The notes under the pieces are model-generated. The model was given only the letters and a program-made list of their open reading frames with translations, was not told the DNA's origin and made no database searches. The position numbers were made by a program, and so were the translations under genes. Below are positions 32,423 to 44,637 of a stretch of DNA of 64,000 bases, piece by piece. Each line of letters starts with the position of its first letter. Position 1 is the first letter of the stretch. Source of the DNA: Onchidella celtica (taxonomy: Eukaryota; Mollusca; Gastropoda; Systellommatophora; Onchidiidae). The stretch spans positions 59,088,125 through 59,152,124 of the forward strand of contig OZ007571.1 of the NCBI GenBank assembly GCA_963931925.1. The letters run 5' to 3'.

Positions 32423-35400
32423 CATCATCATTGCCTTTCTCACCCTGGATCAGGGTATAGGCCACCAACAAACACTTTCCATCCCTCTCTATCATGGGCC
32501 AGTCTCTTTACATTATTCCAAGTCTTTCCGCTTCGTTGCACATCATTTTCTCTGGCTCTTCTCCACGTTCCGCGCGGCCTTCTTCTTGATCTCTTGCCCT
32601 GGGGATTCCAATCCAATACCTTCTTCGCGATGCTGTTTCCTGGCCTCCTGAGAGTGTGGCCGATCCATCTCCATCGCCTCCTACCAATTTCCTCTCTGAC
32701 TGGGCTCTGTCTTGTTCTTTTCCAAACAATTTCATTGCTGACCTTGTCTGTCCATCTGATCTTAAGTAGCTTCCTCAAACATCTGTTGATGAAAACTTGG
32801 ATTCTCTTTATGCAGGCCTGGGACGCATTCCAAGTCTCACATCCATACAACAGGACTGACTTCACGTTCGAGTTGAATATCCTCAGCTTTGTTTTTAGAG
32901 ATATATCCTTGGTTCTCCAAATCTTGCTTAAGGATGTGAAAGCTGCCTGTGCCTTTCCAATTCGTGCTTTGACTTCTGCCTCTGTTCCTCCCTTATTGTC
33001 AATGATACTACCAAGATAGCAGAAGGACTCTACATCTTCCAGTGGTTGATCTCCTACTTTGACTTGTTCGCTTGGGGGTGCAACAATTTTTAGGACCTTC
33101 GACTTCGCAGGATGTATCCTCAATCCAATAGATTCTGAAATTTTGTTTAGAGCTGTAGTCTTTGCTTGCATCTGGTCGTGTGTGTGCGACAATAGTGCCA
33201 AGTCATCTGCAAAATCTAGATCGTCCAGCTGTGTCCATGGGGTCCATTGTATGCCATTTCTTCCTCCATTGGTGGTTTCTTTCATAAGCCAATCAATCAC
33301 CAGAATAAACAGAAATGGGGACAGCAAACAACCCTGCCTAACACCAGTCTTGATATCAAAGCTGTCAGTAAGCTCACCATCGTGTACGACTCTGCAACTT
33401 GTCCCCTCGTACATGCTCTTGATAAGATTCACCATCTTCTCTGGGATTCCATAATGTCTCAATATTCTCCACAGCGTTTCTCTATCGATGCTATCAAAGG
33501 CCTTCTCGTAGTCAAGGAAGTTCACTATCAGTTGGGAGTTCCATTCTAGCGACTGCTCTACTATAATTCTCAGCGTGGCGATCTGGTCGGTGGTTGATCG
33601 ATTACTCCTGAAACCAGCTTGCTCCTCACGAAGTTTTTGGTCTGTTGCATCCTGTATTCGCTTGAGAATAATCCGATTGAAAACCTTTCCTGGGATGGAG
33701 AGAAGTGTGATTCCTCTGTAGTTACTACAATTGCTGAGGTCCCCTTTTTTTGGAAGCTTCACGAGGTGTCCCTCCTTCCAGTCCTTTGGAAACTTGCCTC
33801 CGATCCAAATCCTCGAGAATAGTGAGTGCAGACCCTCTGCAGCCCCAGCAGCATCTGCCTTCAGCGCCTCTGGTGGGATCTGGTCTGGTCCAGCTGCCTT
33901 GCCTTGATTTAACTGCTTTATGGCATCATTAATCTCTGCTTTAGTCGGAGGGTCGCAACTGATCGGTAAATCATTTCTTGCGGGTAGAATGTCGGGTGGG
34001 TTGCTTGGTGGAGGTCTGTTCAAGAGGCTACTAAAATGTTCTATCCATCTTTTTGCCTGAGCTTCCTTTCCAAAAATAGCCTTCCTGTTGTAATCCTTGA
34101 CAGGAACTTCCGGTTTTCCATATTTTCCAGCAAGAGTCTTTGTAGTCTGGTAGAGGATCCTCGTGTGTCCTCCTGTTGCTGCCTTCTCTGCTAACATTCC
34201 TATGAACTCCTCTTTGTCTTTTTTAATTGATTTTTTGACCTCTTTAGCTGATGCTCGGTACTCTTCCTGGTTACCAACTCTTGAGCTTCTTGTACGACTT
34301 GCATTTACCTGTTCTTTTAGGTCTCTTCTTATCCTTATCAAGTCCAGTGATTTTTGACTGATCCATTCCTTGTGTTCCACTTTCTTTTCCCCAAGAACAT
34401 CCTGACATGTCGATGTAAATACTCCTTTTACCTTAGCCCAGTGAGTCTCCAAATCTACTGTCTCTTCGAGGTCAACAAGGGGTTTGAATCTATTCCTCAG
34501 TGTCAGCTGAAACTCTTCCTTCTTGTCTCCATCCAGAAGGCTCACTTGAAACTTTCTCCTCTTTGTTCCTGCTCTGGTACCTTGTTTCTTGAGGCGGAGT
34601 TTGAGTCTTGCCAGCAGCATGTGATGGTCAGATCCAACATCAGCTCCTCTCTGTACTATGACATCCTCCAGTGAGCGTCTGAATCGTCGGGTGATGCAAA
34701 AGTGGTCAATCTGGTTTTCAGTTACTCCATCCGGTGAAATCCAAGTGGCCTTATGGATCCTCTTGTGTGGGAATACTGAACCTCCAATCACATAGCTGTT
34801 AAATGCGCAGAAACTTGCAAACCGCTCTCCATTCTCATTCATTTGTCCCAAACCATTGCGCCCCATAATGTCTTCATACCCTGTATTGTCCTGTCCTATC
34901 TTGGCATTGGCGTCTCCCATTATAATGTTCACATCTTTTCTTGGCAATGTGTCAACTATTTCCTGAAGCTGGTTGTAGAAATCGTCCTTGTCCTCATCGG
35001 TTGCTTCATTTGTTGGGGCGTATATCTGCACAATGTTCATGTTGATGTTCTTGTTCTTTGTAGTAAATGATGCCAATATAATTCTCCTTCCATAGGGTTC
35101 CCATCCCCTCAGTGACCTCTGGGCGTGCTTGCTCAAGATGATCGCTACCCCTTCTGTATGCTTTTTGTCCTCCCTTCCAGAATACAAAATCTTTTCCCCA
35201 GAATTAAGTTGTTTCAGTCCGGACTGTATCCAGCGGGTCTCGCTAACTCCAAGTATGTGCAGTCTGTATCGCCTCATCTCCGTTGTAACCTGGGCACTCT
35301 TTCCTGCTTCATACATGGAGCGGACATTCCACGACGCAATCCGGAGTGACTTGTTTGATGAAGGAGCAGTCGGGCCAGTGGAGTCCTTTCGGCTTTGTCC

Positions 35401-35513
35401 ATTGTCCTTCATTGAATCTACAGGTGCAGATGCTCCCCCTTCTCCCAAGATAAAAGACTGATTTAAAGTATTTGCTTGTGTTTCTGTAACTGGTTTATTT
35501 TTACAGGGTGGGT
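32423..35513 (-). mobile_element. RTE-like LINE insertion with 13-bp target duplications
   Basis: AGTTGTTTTCTAT occurs on both sides (32410-32422 and 35514-35526) as a perfect 13-bp duplication. The minus-strand 3' end is a very short UTR followed by an ATGATGATG-type tail, typical of RTE elements. The single long open frame is unbroken, so this is a young, apparently near-full-length copy. Confidence 0.9.
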
Positions 35514-35559
35514 AGTTGTTTTCTATACTGACCACAAAAATAAAATTGCGAAATTTCAC
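32440..35559 (-). CDS. LINE polyprotein: APE endonuclease and reverse transcriptase
   Basis: The protein nicks target DNA and copies its own RNA into it. An AP-type endonuclease comes first (RIASWNVRSM, ILGVSETRW, VQIYAPTNEA, IMGDANAK, GADVGSDHHMLLARLKLRLK). Reverse transcriptase follows (NYRGITLLSIPGKVF, FLDYEKAFDSIDRE, TGVRQGCLLSP, catalytic LDFADDLALLSH, then LLYGCETWNAS and RRWRWIGHTLRR). The first 16 or so codons of the 1,039-codon frame lie in host DNA beyond the target duplication. The element's own start is probably the methionine of MKDNGQSRKD. The single-ORF layout suggests RTE. Confidence 0.92.
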   Translation of the reverse strand: MKFRNFIFVVSIENNYPPCKNKPVTETQANTLNQSFILGEGGASAPVDSMKDNGQSRKDSTGPTAPSSNKSLRIASWNVRSMYEAGKSAQVTTEMRRYRLHILGVSETRWIQSGLKQLNSGEKILYSGREDKKHTEGVAIILSKHAQRSLRGWEPYGRRIILASFTTKNKNINMNIVQIYAPTNEATDEDKDDFYNQLQEIVDTLPRKDVNIIMGDANAKIGQDNTGYEDIMGRNGLGQMNENGERFASFCAFNSYVIGGSVFPHKRIHKATWISPDGVTENQIDHFCITRRFRRSLEDVIVQRGADVGSDHHMLLARLKLRLKKQGTRAGTKRRKFQVSLLDGDKKEEFQLTLRNRFKPLVDLEETVDLETHWAKVKGVFTSTCQDVLGEKKVEHKEWISQKSLDLIRIRRDLKEQVNASRTRSSRVGNQEEYRASAKEVKKSIKKDKEEFIGMLAEKAATGGHTRILYQTTKTLAGKYGKPEVPVKDYNRKAIFGKEAQAKRWIEHFSSLLNRPPPSNPPDILPARNDLPISCDPPTKAEINDAIKQLNQGKAAGPDQIPPEALKADAAGAAEGLHSLFSRIWIGGKFPKDWKEGHLVKLPKKGDLSNCSNYRGITLLSIPGKVFNRIILKRIQDATDQKLREEQAGFRSNRSTTDQIATLRIIVEQSLEWNSQLIVNFLDYEKAFDSIDRETLWRILRHYGIPEKMVNLIKSMYEGTSCRVVHDGELTDSFDIKTGVRQGCLLSPFLFILVIDWLMKETTNGGRNGIQWTPWTQLDDLDFADDLALLSHTHDQMQAKTTALNKISESIGLRIHPAKSKVLKIVAPPSEQVKVGDQPLEDVESFCYLGSIIDNKGGTEAEVKARIGKAQAAFTSLSKIWRTKDISLKTKLRIFNSNVKSVLLYGCETWNASQACIKRIQVFINRCLRKLLKIRWTDKVSNEIVWKRTRQSPVREEIGRRRWRWIGHTLRRPGNSIAKKVLDWNPQGKRSRRRPRGTWRRARENDVQRSGKTWNNVKRLAHDREGWKVFVGGLYPDPG

Positions 35560-37013
35560 AGCTATGCTGTTTGTGCTTGGTTATTGATATAAACATGCAC
35601 ATCATGTATAGTATCTTTACATTATTTGATGCTTTCATAGGAATAGTCCCTCATTTTTTTAGTTTTCACTGTATCATAGGAATAAGCCCTCCTTGAGAAA
35701 TGAACTAAGCAGAGTAAATTTTTTGCATTTTTTTTTTTTGTTGTGTTTTGTATACTTCTTTTATCCCATTTTTGGAAATTTACCTTAGTGTCATTGCAGC
35801 CCAGTTACAACTGGAGCAGTCATGTTGTCTCCACAGCATAGCTGGACCTTCATGGATTGATATCAGTAATCACCCATTGACAATGCATTTTACACAAAAT
35901 CATCTTGCATCTGTATCAGAATAACTAAATACATGTATAGTTATCATTTGTTTGATAATATCTTTCATGTCACATGTATGTTTTTAATGTGGTTAAAAAA
36001 GCAAAATCTGGATGTTGACCACTTTCTCTTGTAAGTCACAGGGTCAAGCTATACTTGCATTTATTGGTATCATGTCTATATATAGTAACTGAAGTGTACT
36101 ACTCATCTGTTGTTGTTTTTTTTATGTACATGTATATAAAATATTTATTTATACACCTAAACAGAGTGCCAGACATGGGGTGTGCCTGCACAAAAAAAGT
36201 ACAGAGGCTGCAGAGAAGGGCAGTGCGAAGGTTGAATTTGTAGATTGAGCTGGCCAACATCGGCAAAAGTATCTTTCGGTCTTTGAACCAGTTGCATGTA
36301 ATTGGTTTGCCTATCTATTTCATCCCATTCTTTGCAACTACATGTGCTGCCTGCCTTTGGAGAGAGCTGCAGCTGTGTGTGCAGGGGGCCTTTTGCTTCA
36401 CGAACTCACAATATGGCTCATTGATCATTATGCTGTAATTCAGTCTGTGTCAATTGTAAATGGAAACAAGGATAATAATTTACACTTGTAACTCATTTTA
36501 ATTTCTCCTTTCATATTCCAATTGATACTTTGTGGTGTCTGTCAGACCCACCTCTCAAATAGAGAAAAACTACCATACACTACCAATTGATGAAATACAA
36601 AAACCACAGAAAAACTGGGGTCGCAGTATTTTCTGTGGTATTTTCTGTCTTCCCTTCTTCTTTGCATTTTATTGTATCATTTGGGTATTATTGCTTATGT
36701 GAGGCTTTGTTACATACAACTTTTTCTTTTTGCCAATTTTTTACCCTACACTACCAATTCTTGCCTCATTTTATTGGTAAACTGCTGTATCAGGGCTGAC
36801 AGGCCTCACATGTGCATAATAGGAATAAACCAAAGTCATGGTCTTTTATGAAGAAATGGCAGTTACATCACAACAATTTAGGAGAATAGTCCAAATGTCA
36901 GCAAAAACATGCACTTTTCTGCAAAGATATGGCAAAAAACAAGGTGTTCTAGATTTGACAGGTGCAGGGATTTGAAAAGGCCATCATGTTTTCACAATTC
37001 TAATGTTTGTAAG
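35527..37013. other. Intergenic sequence
   Basis: No gene. A short stretch at about 36,165-36,243 translates as MGCACTKKVQRLQRRAVRRL and could be the end of a LINE reverse transcriptase, but it is too short to be sure. Confidence 0.5.
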
Positions 37014-38454
37014 TAGTCCAAACTGATTTTTACTTTCTACCATATCTCACCAGTTATTGTCAAATCTGATGGAGTTTGTTTTTCCAAGAATTTTGATACC
37101 AAATTTATCATTCTGGCTTAAAGGCTTTGAAAGTTATTGGCATTTTCAAAAGTGAAAAAAACACCTCGAATTTGCTACCTTAATTTGCAAATTGCACGAT
37201 AGTTCAGCTTTGACTGCTCAAAATGACGGTTTATAGAGTCGCAGCATTAAAAATTCTCAGTTTCCAAGGCAAGAGGGTGAACATACGCTCATTTTTTTTC
37301 AAGGGGTACAAATATAATACTATCATCTCATTTTACTTTTTTTAGTTATCACACTTCATCCGACATCACTTTTTTGTGGACTCTTACAACAAGGGAGACA
37401 AAAAATAATAATTTTTTTTTAATTGAAAAGGAGGTCAACCATGTCACCATTAACTTAACACTGTCAGTGTCAAACAAAGGTGACGAAATCAAGCATTGGG
37501 TGGGTCTAGTATAAAAACAGTCAGCCAGAATCTGATCTTGGTATACCCTAAGTTATAATACAAAGGCTGAGGTTCATTTGCATTAATTTTGATCCTGATC
37601 TATTAAAGTTTCTGCCATTTTCTCCATCAACAAACTTTTCAACAAATAATTTTTAAAGGAATTTCAACTCAAAACACAATGAATAATACATTGAATTAAA
37701 CCTCATTTATCTGGCTTTCTGGGTGAGTTATTTTCAAACACATGTGCTACGTTGGCGCAACGCTCTGCCATCCTTGAGTCCAAAGATGATGTCATCAATG
37801 TGGTTTGGTAAAATTGAAAAAGAAGAACAAATATATATAGATCAAATTCATATTTTTATTATAATACTGTACCTGCCAATAAAATAACTAATTAATTAAT
37901 CAACCAATACCGATATATAGATCAAATTCATATTTTTATTATAATACTGTACCTGCCAATAAATAACTAATTAATCAACTAATACCTTGAATGACTACTA
38001 TTACTACTCAATATAGATAGTGGAAAGATCTTGTCAGTTTGCTAACAGGCAACTTCTCTGTATGCTCTTTGTGAATTGAGATGGTATTAAATGGTTGAAT
38101 CAGCCTGTCAGGGACACCTTGTAAAGTGCTTATAGCATTAGTGGATATTAAGCGCTATATAGAAGCTCTTATTGATTTAATTTTATTTATAATCTGTTAG
38201 TTTGAATTAAAATAAATAGCAAACAGCACAATACAGGTATTTTTAGTCATTATTTGTGAAGTTTTGATTACGTCATCAAACCGGGGGGGGGGAATAGCCA
38301 TTTGATGACATGTGATGATAAAGGGGGGGGGGGGGGGGGTCAAAATTAGTCCATTTTTGATGACATAATATGTGAACGGTCCCTAAGCCTTGTAATGTTG
38401 GCCTAAAATTATGCCAAAACAGGATTTCACCCCTTTAGCGGGCCATTTTGGACT
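37014..38454. mobile_element. Inverted-repeat element, family F, copy 2
   Basis: The left end reads TAGTCCAAACTGATTTT and the right end is its partial inverse ending TTTTGGACTA. The interior matches copy 1 through long stretches, for example ATTTTGATACCAAATTT and GGTGACGAAATCAAGCATTG. Poly-G runs occur at 38,283-38,290 and 38,324-38,338. No coding sequence is seen. Confidence 0.7.
37842..37982. repeat. Tandem duplication of about 75 bp within family F copy 2
   Basis: The segment containing GATCAAATTCATATTTTTAT and ATACTGTACCTGCCAATAAA occurs twice in a row with few differences. It is probably a replication slippage product. Confidence 0.85.
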
Positions 38455-39633
38455 ACATGTACCTAATGTTTGGATGAACGTTTGCCAGTTGTGTCATGAA
38501 GTCGGTCACCAGTAAAAATGTACATGTATAAAGTTTGAAGGTTTTTGTATTTCACATTAACTGAGGAGAAGGGTAAGCTGTTCTGCAATTGCATCAAGTT
38601 CTGTTTTATTAATATATATGGAATAGATATGGCAAAGGATGACCAAGTGATAGGTAATGATACTTCATGCTTTTCTGCATACTTAACTGAACAGTTTTCA
38701 CCATCCAGTATACAGGCTAGTGATGAACTTTGTATTGTATTAACTTTAACGGCACTTAGGCACGATAATGGCCACTTTGCACCTCTCATGGTTGTTTCAT
38801 TCTCTCTCTTTGGGCTAGCTTTCTTTTAGCCCTCAGTTGCCTGTAGGTAAGATCAGATAAAAGTGAAGTTAAAGATCAAACTGGAAAAGACCCGTGCTGA
38901 AAAGTATGTCTACGAATTTTGTAAATATGATAAAAGTCCGTTAAATCAACTTGTAGAGTTCGAGCTCTTTCAGAAATGACAAGATGCACTGCGGGTCCAA
39001 GCTAGAAAATAATTCTTTCATGGAACCACAGGCATAATGTCTTGGATATGCACGAAGTCTACACATTCAGTTAAAATGTGTTTTATAGAATAGTTGGCAA
39101 ATGTAGTGATGAACTACATGTCACTATGGTTGCTTCTTGATAGCTTGATTATCTTTGCCAGGGCGCTATACTTCTTGAAAGATGGCTGCCTGTAAGTGAC
39201 AGCTTATGACAGAAATAAAACTTTGGCCTCTGGAAGAACTGAGATTAGGATCATTGTTTGAAATGAAGTTTCATGCCATGATAATTGTTTCGTGTTTTTG
39301 TCACAAGTACAGCTAAATGTTGGCCTATAGATTAAGCCAGTCAACAGCTTTCTTGAGTCAGGACAGCTCAGTGCAAAACAGTTGCTGACATTTTTCTCAT
39401 TGTACTTTGCTACAGATCAAAGACAGCTTTAGGCGTCAACAGCACCCTTGGTCTATTGCGTTTAAAATTAATGTACACCAGTCGAGCCCTCATGCAAGCT
39501 GCGTTGGGTGTCAGATCCAGTTGGCAGTGACAAATTGGATAGTTTTGTTGAACAGTGTTGCTGTGTGTTTTTTCTTCTGTCTGTTTATGTGAGTGAGTGA
39601 TTGAGCAAGCGAAAGAGCGAGAGAGAGATCATT
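38455..39633. other. Intergenic sequence
   Basis: Overlapping open frames of about 100 codons on both strands at 38,463-38,829 show no recognisable family. A GA-rich run directly precedes the next MITE. Confidence 0.5.
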
Positions 39634-39635
39634 TA

Positions 39636-40418
39636 CAGTGCACTCTCCCGATTACGACATCTCCGAATAACGACATTCTCCCGATAACGACATTGACCCC
39701 CGGTCCCGATTTTTTTACTATATGTTATTAGTAATAAAACTCTCTAAATAGCGACATACTTTTTAGACCACTCTCCGGATAACGACATTGAGTTAGCAAT
39801 AATCGGCTGTGACTTTGCTAGATACAAAAATAAAAATAGCTAAAATATTGTTTCCGGTCAGTTTCATTTCATTCTCTGAGCCAATAAAAACACTTCTTTT
39901 CCGACCAATGAAATGTCCTACCAGAGGCACCTCATAGCCAATGAGATCGCTTTGTTATCGGCCAATGAGATCGCTTTGTTATCGGCCAATGAAAACACAC
40001 CTGTGTCTATTGTCGTCGGAACAAAAAGGGTGACGCGCATTAAATGAGTCAGTCATCACATCGCTGACCGCTGAATCGATTGTATTCACCCATGTGTTCA
40101 GTTGTATTATTAAATACAGCTGCACTCATGCCGGTCCCAAGCCCGGATAAACAACAGAGGGAAAATGACACACAAAAAAACAACAACAAAAAAAACAAAC
40201 AAACAAAAAAAACAAAACAACACACACACACACTTCGTGTATTTTACATGTTTGGAAAGTCCGATCACTGATCACCCACTATGGTTGGTACGTTACATTC
40301 TAAGGGTCTAACCACACCCCTTTTTCCGCCATCTTGAAAATCTCCGAATAACGACATGTTCCCGATAACGACATGCACCTCTGGTCCCGAGCCATGTCGT
40401 TATCGGGAGAGTGCACTG
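39636..40418. mobile_element. Pogo-like MITE, family B, copy 2
   Basis: This copy has the same orientation as 13562-14326 and nearly the same sequence. TA flanks both ends (39634-39635 and 40419-40420). The main difference is 18 extra bases in the A/CA-rich tract near 40,175-40,232. Near identity suggests recent movement. Confidence 0.88.
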
Positions 40419-40420
40419 TA

Positions 40421-41583
40421 TCAGATTTCAAAGAAAATCCTCCAAGTCTTTGACAGTGGAGCAGTGTTAATACATAATGTATGATATTATGACAGACAGA
40501 TCATAATCATAAAGTTAAATGTATACATGTATAAGGTTTGTTGACCTTCAGAGGATTGCCATAATATTTTGCTAGGCAGGCTTGTGTATTCTAGATATGC
40601 TTGATTTGAATCATGCTGAGGATTTATAAGATAAATTTGCTTGTATGAACATAAAGACATAACCTATGTACTTCTTAAGGCATTACGAAAGTATTGAAAG
40701 CAAGCATAATTTCTGTATGAATAATTTTCTTTTCTGCTTCCATTACGTTGATGGTCCTACAAGCACAGTCCACGTTTCTTGTATGTTCAATAAAGCATTT
40801 TTCTCCCTATCTCATTTCATTATTTTTGTTGTTACTACAGGTACAATAAGGCTGTGAAATATTTTTTAAGCTTTTTAAAACATCCCAGTTTCAAAAAGGA
40901 TCTTTCAGTGTTTTCTTGTGTCATTTTTTGCTTTTTTAATCAGGATTTCATGGTTTGCAAGAGGAGGAACAAAAAAAAAAAAGAAAAAAGACCAATTTTA
41001 GTCCCTTTGGAATATGTTACGCCCTGAATTCCGAAAGAATTATAGTAAACATATAAGATGGCGAGTGTTTAGAGAGTAACCAGTGGGCTCTTTAATTATG
41101 ATACAACAACAGGAACTTTTTTCCTATTTGTGCTTCCTGTTTACAGTATAAAACAGGCCAAAGTGAAAATGCCTGGGACAACCGTTAGGTCCTTGTTGTG
41201 CAAACAATCAAAATGGAGTTGTCAGATGGGACTCCTCGAGGCCAAATTTCAGAAAAGTGGCTTCTCAGGCAAATCAGTTGCCTCCAAAACTTCAGTCGGA
41301 TTCCAATTGCTATTAATTTCTCCCGTCACCCTTTTGGGGCCTCTTTTGTCTCCTTCAGTAAAAAAAAAAACTAGCTAAGACAGTGCCTTTACAATCAGTT
41401 TTTCTAGGTTAATCAAAATTTGTCATTTTTCTTAACAGCTATTTGATTTACCACTAATAGCTAGGCTAGACCTAGTAGACTGTAATACCAGTGTCAGCCA
41501 GTTGCTAAGTGTTTTCAACAAGCACAGCCGAAATTCAATAATAGTTTCTCATGTACTAACTCGCATGCGCTGGTACTATGGTA
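40421..41583. other. Intergenic sequence
   Basis: No gene is supported. Poly-A near 40,972-40,983; otherwise AT-rich. Confidence 0.55.
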
Positions 41584-42110
41584 TAAGATACCGGATGTGA
41601 TAAGATGGGAAAGCTGTGGCATTTCGCCAAGACTGGACTATTGCAATTCTATTCTTGCAGATCTGACAGCTGATAAGATCAATGCCATCCAGGTAATCCA
41701 GAACACCACAGCTAAAGTAATACTCAAGCAGAGTAGGCGCAAATATGTCACCCCTATATTGAAAGAGCTGCATTATGCAAAGAATTGAGTATAAAACTGC
41801 TGTCATATGTTACAAATGTTTAAACCAGAGTGCGCCCAGCTATAAAAATTTAACAAATTGTTTACAGCTCTACTGCCCACCAAGAGCCTTACGATCGTCT
41901 AATGATAAAACAATTTTGTGTGTTCCAGCTAAAAACTATAAATCATTTGGTGAACGTTCATTTACACATTTCGGCCCAGTTGTATGGAACAAACTTCCAA
42001 AAGCTGTTCGCGAATCATCTAATTTGGAGATTTTTAAACATAAACTAAAACATCATCTATTCTCACAATGTTTTCCAATAGGTGGTAGAAAAAGAGAGAG
42101 TTCATCATGA
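41584..42110 (+). pseudogene. CR1/L2-like LINE fragment, C-terminal end of reverse transcriptase
   Basis: The frames read SPRLDYCNSILADL, IQVIQNTTAKVIL, YVTPILKELHY, then after a one-base shift near 41,780 YKTAVICYKCLNQSAPSY, PRALRSSND and FGPVVWNKLPKAVRESSN, ending FKHKLKHHLFSQCF. This is the signature end of CR1/L2-type LINE ORF2 (SRLDYCNSLL...WNSLP...FK..LK..LF). It is 5'-truncated and frameshifted. A GA-rich tail follows to about 42,180. Confidence 0.88.
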
Positions 42111-42638
42111 ATGACAGAGTCGGGGAGAGAGTGAGAAAGAGAGAGAAAGGGGGAGAGAGTGAGAGAAGAAGAGAGGGTCATGTAAGGCCCATTGAGCATT
42201 GTTAATGGGAATGCGCCATACAAATGTTTTTTAGTGTGTGGAGTACTGTCCTGTAAGAACAAGGCCAACATAAATCGTTTCCTGTTTAAAGTGAACATGC
42301 ACTTAATGAGGCATAAGACGAATTTAGACAATAGATCTGCAGAATACTGTGTATGTTCATATTACAGACTGAACTAAACAGACAAGACACTTCTTTTTTT
42401 TTTTTTTTGTGGTATGAAATTAACACAGTCTCAATCACATACACATGTACTTAACAATGCCATTCCTTCAAGAATATGTTTGACATACTTTTACAAAGAA
42501 AAATGTTTTATTTTCGCAGGATGAAGACAGACGTGACCAAAAAAAAAAAATATCTTTTACCTTGTTATTCTTCTCTCTGATAAGACATCATCCTTTCACA
42601 TAAACAAACAATCACAAACTAATTTCCTGAACCATGTC

Positions 42639-43086
42639 CAGGGCTGCCAGGTTGGGAAAAATTACTCAAGGGACACATGCACGGGAGAGCTGGAAAAGAT
42701 TTATTTTTTTCCTCATCATGATATATGCTCAAATAAAATGCATGGTAAATAAGGACTTACCCAGAATTTGATTAAAAGTTGTTGTAGTGGAACAGAGTCC
42801 ATGTCCCCTTTGTGTCATGCTGTACATTGCATATTATTATTTGTCCACTCTATTATACACTACAAACAATTTTCACAAAAATTCTAAAGACTGAATGTTT
42901 AAATGTCCTATCATAGACAATTTAATAAACTGTGCTGTGATGTGTCTGCTTACCAAGGCTATGACAAGGCAGACTTACGAACTTTCAACGGTGTAAATGT
43001 TTAGCGGAGCCACCATAAAATTTTTTCACATGATTTGGAATTTGTGCGGGACATGCGTGTGCAATGCGGGACACTTGGCAGCCCTG
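42639..43086. mobile_element. hAT-like MITE
   Basis: The ends read CAGGGCTGCCAGG and TGGCAGCCCTG in inverted orientation, typical of hAT elements. The 8-bp flanks are only partly alike, so the target duplication has decayed. The 448-bp interior has no coding sequence. Confidence 0.55.
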
Positions 43087-44637
43087 CATGCCGTTTGTTC
43101 TCTCTGCTAACAATCATCAACACACCAACACCCACCCCCCACCCACCCAGTACAATAATTCTGTTCCTACAGAGTCTCAAGGCATGTGCACCTGTGAAGG
43201 GCCCAACTGTCTCCTGAGGGGGTGTCTGCAGAAGGCTGTCACATCAAATATATGCAAATGCAACATTCTATTGGGTCATAAAGCCTTACACAGAACCACA
43301 CTCCACAGTAACCTTCTCTATAACCTTCTCTGAAAAGCTGAAAAGAAGGCACAAGTTTTGGTATTGTATCTGAACTACTTATATTTATACTACATGTACA
43401 TATTGTTCCTTTACAACATCATAAGCCATACACATACACACACACACACACAAACGTGCGAAAAGCATACAAATGTATATGTAACAAAGGAAACAAAATG
43501 TTCAACATTTCCGCACCCCATTTTCAGTACAAAAATGAATCAAAGACCTTCTCATCCCTACAAAGCATGAAGTTCGGTAGGTTGTTTGTGTCACTGTGCA
43601 CAGATATCAGTGAGTGATGCTTGGGTTGACTGTGAGTGGACGGAATGGGTGGTTTGGTGGGAAACCCTTCAAGATAGCCAGACAAGGGATATTACATTTA
43701 ATAAGTTTTTAAGCTCAATGTATGCAAGACCTAAAGGATGGAAAACCACATAAGGTAGTATCGTCTGAAGGAGTCAGAAATCACATAGTTGAAATGAATG
43801 GTTTGTATTAGGTTCTCTTTCATCTTTAAAAATCAGTCTCTTCACTTGCCCCTCTTTCCTGGTACGGTATACAAGTTCCCCTCATTCTCGATAACCATAC
43901 AGAGTCTCAGAAATAAAGACCTGTTCATTGGCGAAAATAAAAATTGCTTAGATATAAAACTTACTCATCATATAAGGAGAATTATGACACGACTTTCAGT
44001 TTCAGGAAGATCCAGTCTATGAAAAGAAACTTCCAATTCATGAAAAGGGAAAAAACAGAACAAAACAAAAAAGCAAGACTGATCAATAACTCACAGCAAT
44101 GCAATACTCAGTCGTTCTACTTGCAAACACAATAGTAATACAAAGTTATTCACATGCAAACTGGCAGTTATAGCCAGGAAATAATGTCATTTGTATAATA
44201 AGCTTATTTATCTATTTAGTAATATACATTTTTAACAGTGTCATCTTTACAGCAATGATTGCACAGGTAATAATATTTCAAGGATAATAGGTAAAATGGA
44301 ACAATGCTTCCGAATGAGAGCGCATGCACGTCTACATGATACGTGGCAACAATTCCATCCGTTTGTTGGCTTTTGAGTTTTCTCAAAATAAAATACGAAA
44401 TTTTTAAAAGACTATCCGGGAATTCAGCAAATGACATTTTGGTACAGACTAGACTGAAACATTCATTCCCAGTACTTTGCTTCACCAAGAAAGACTTTGC
44501 ACCTTTCCAAAACAAAGAAAATCAATATTTCTTTCCCCTTTGGCATCAACTCTTTCCTTATTCCTCCATCTACTGTGACCCAGCTGCTCAAAGCAGCAGT
44601 CAAAAATATGGCTCAAGCAACTGTTATGACTGTGATA
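43087..44637. other. Intergenic sequence
   Basis: Contains a (CA)n run at about 43,431-43,452. Open frames of about 100 codons on both strands at 44,216-44,654 are not recognisable. Confidence 0.5.

Noticed and set aside
32385-35461. Numerous plus-strand open frames of 60-140 codons
   Set aside because: They are antisense shadows of the LINE reverse transcriptase on the minus strand.
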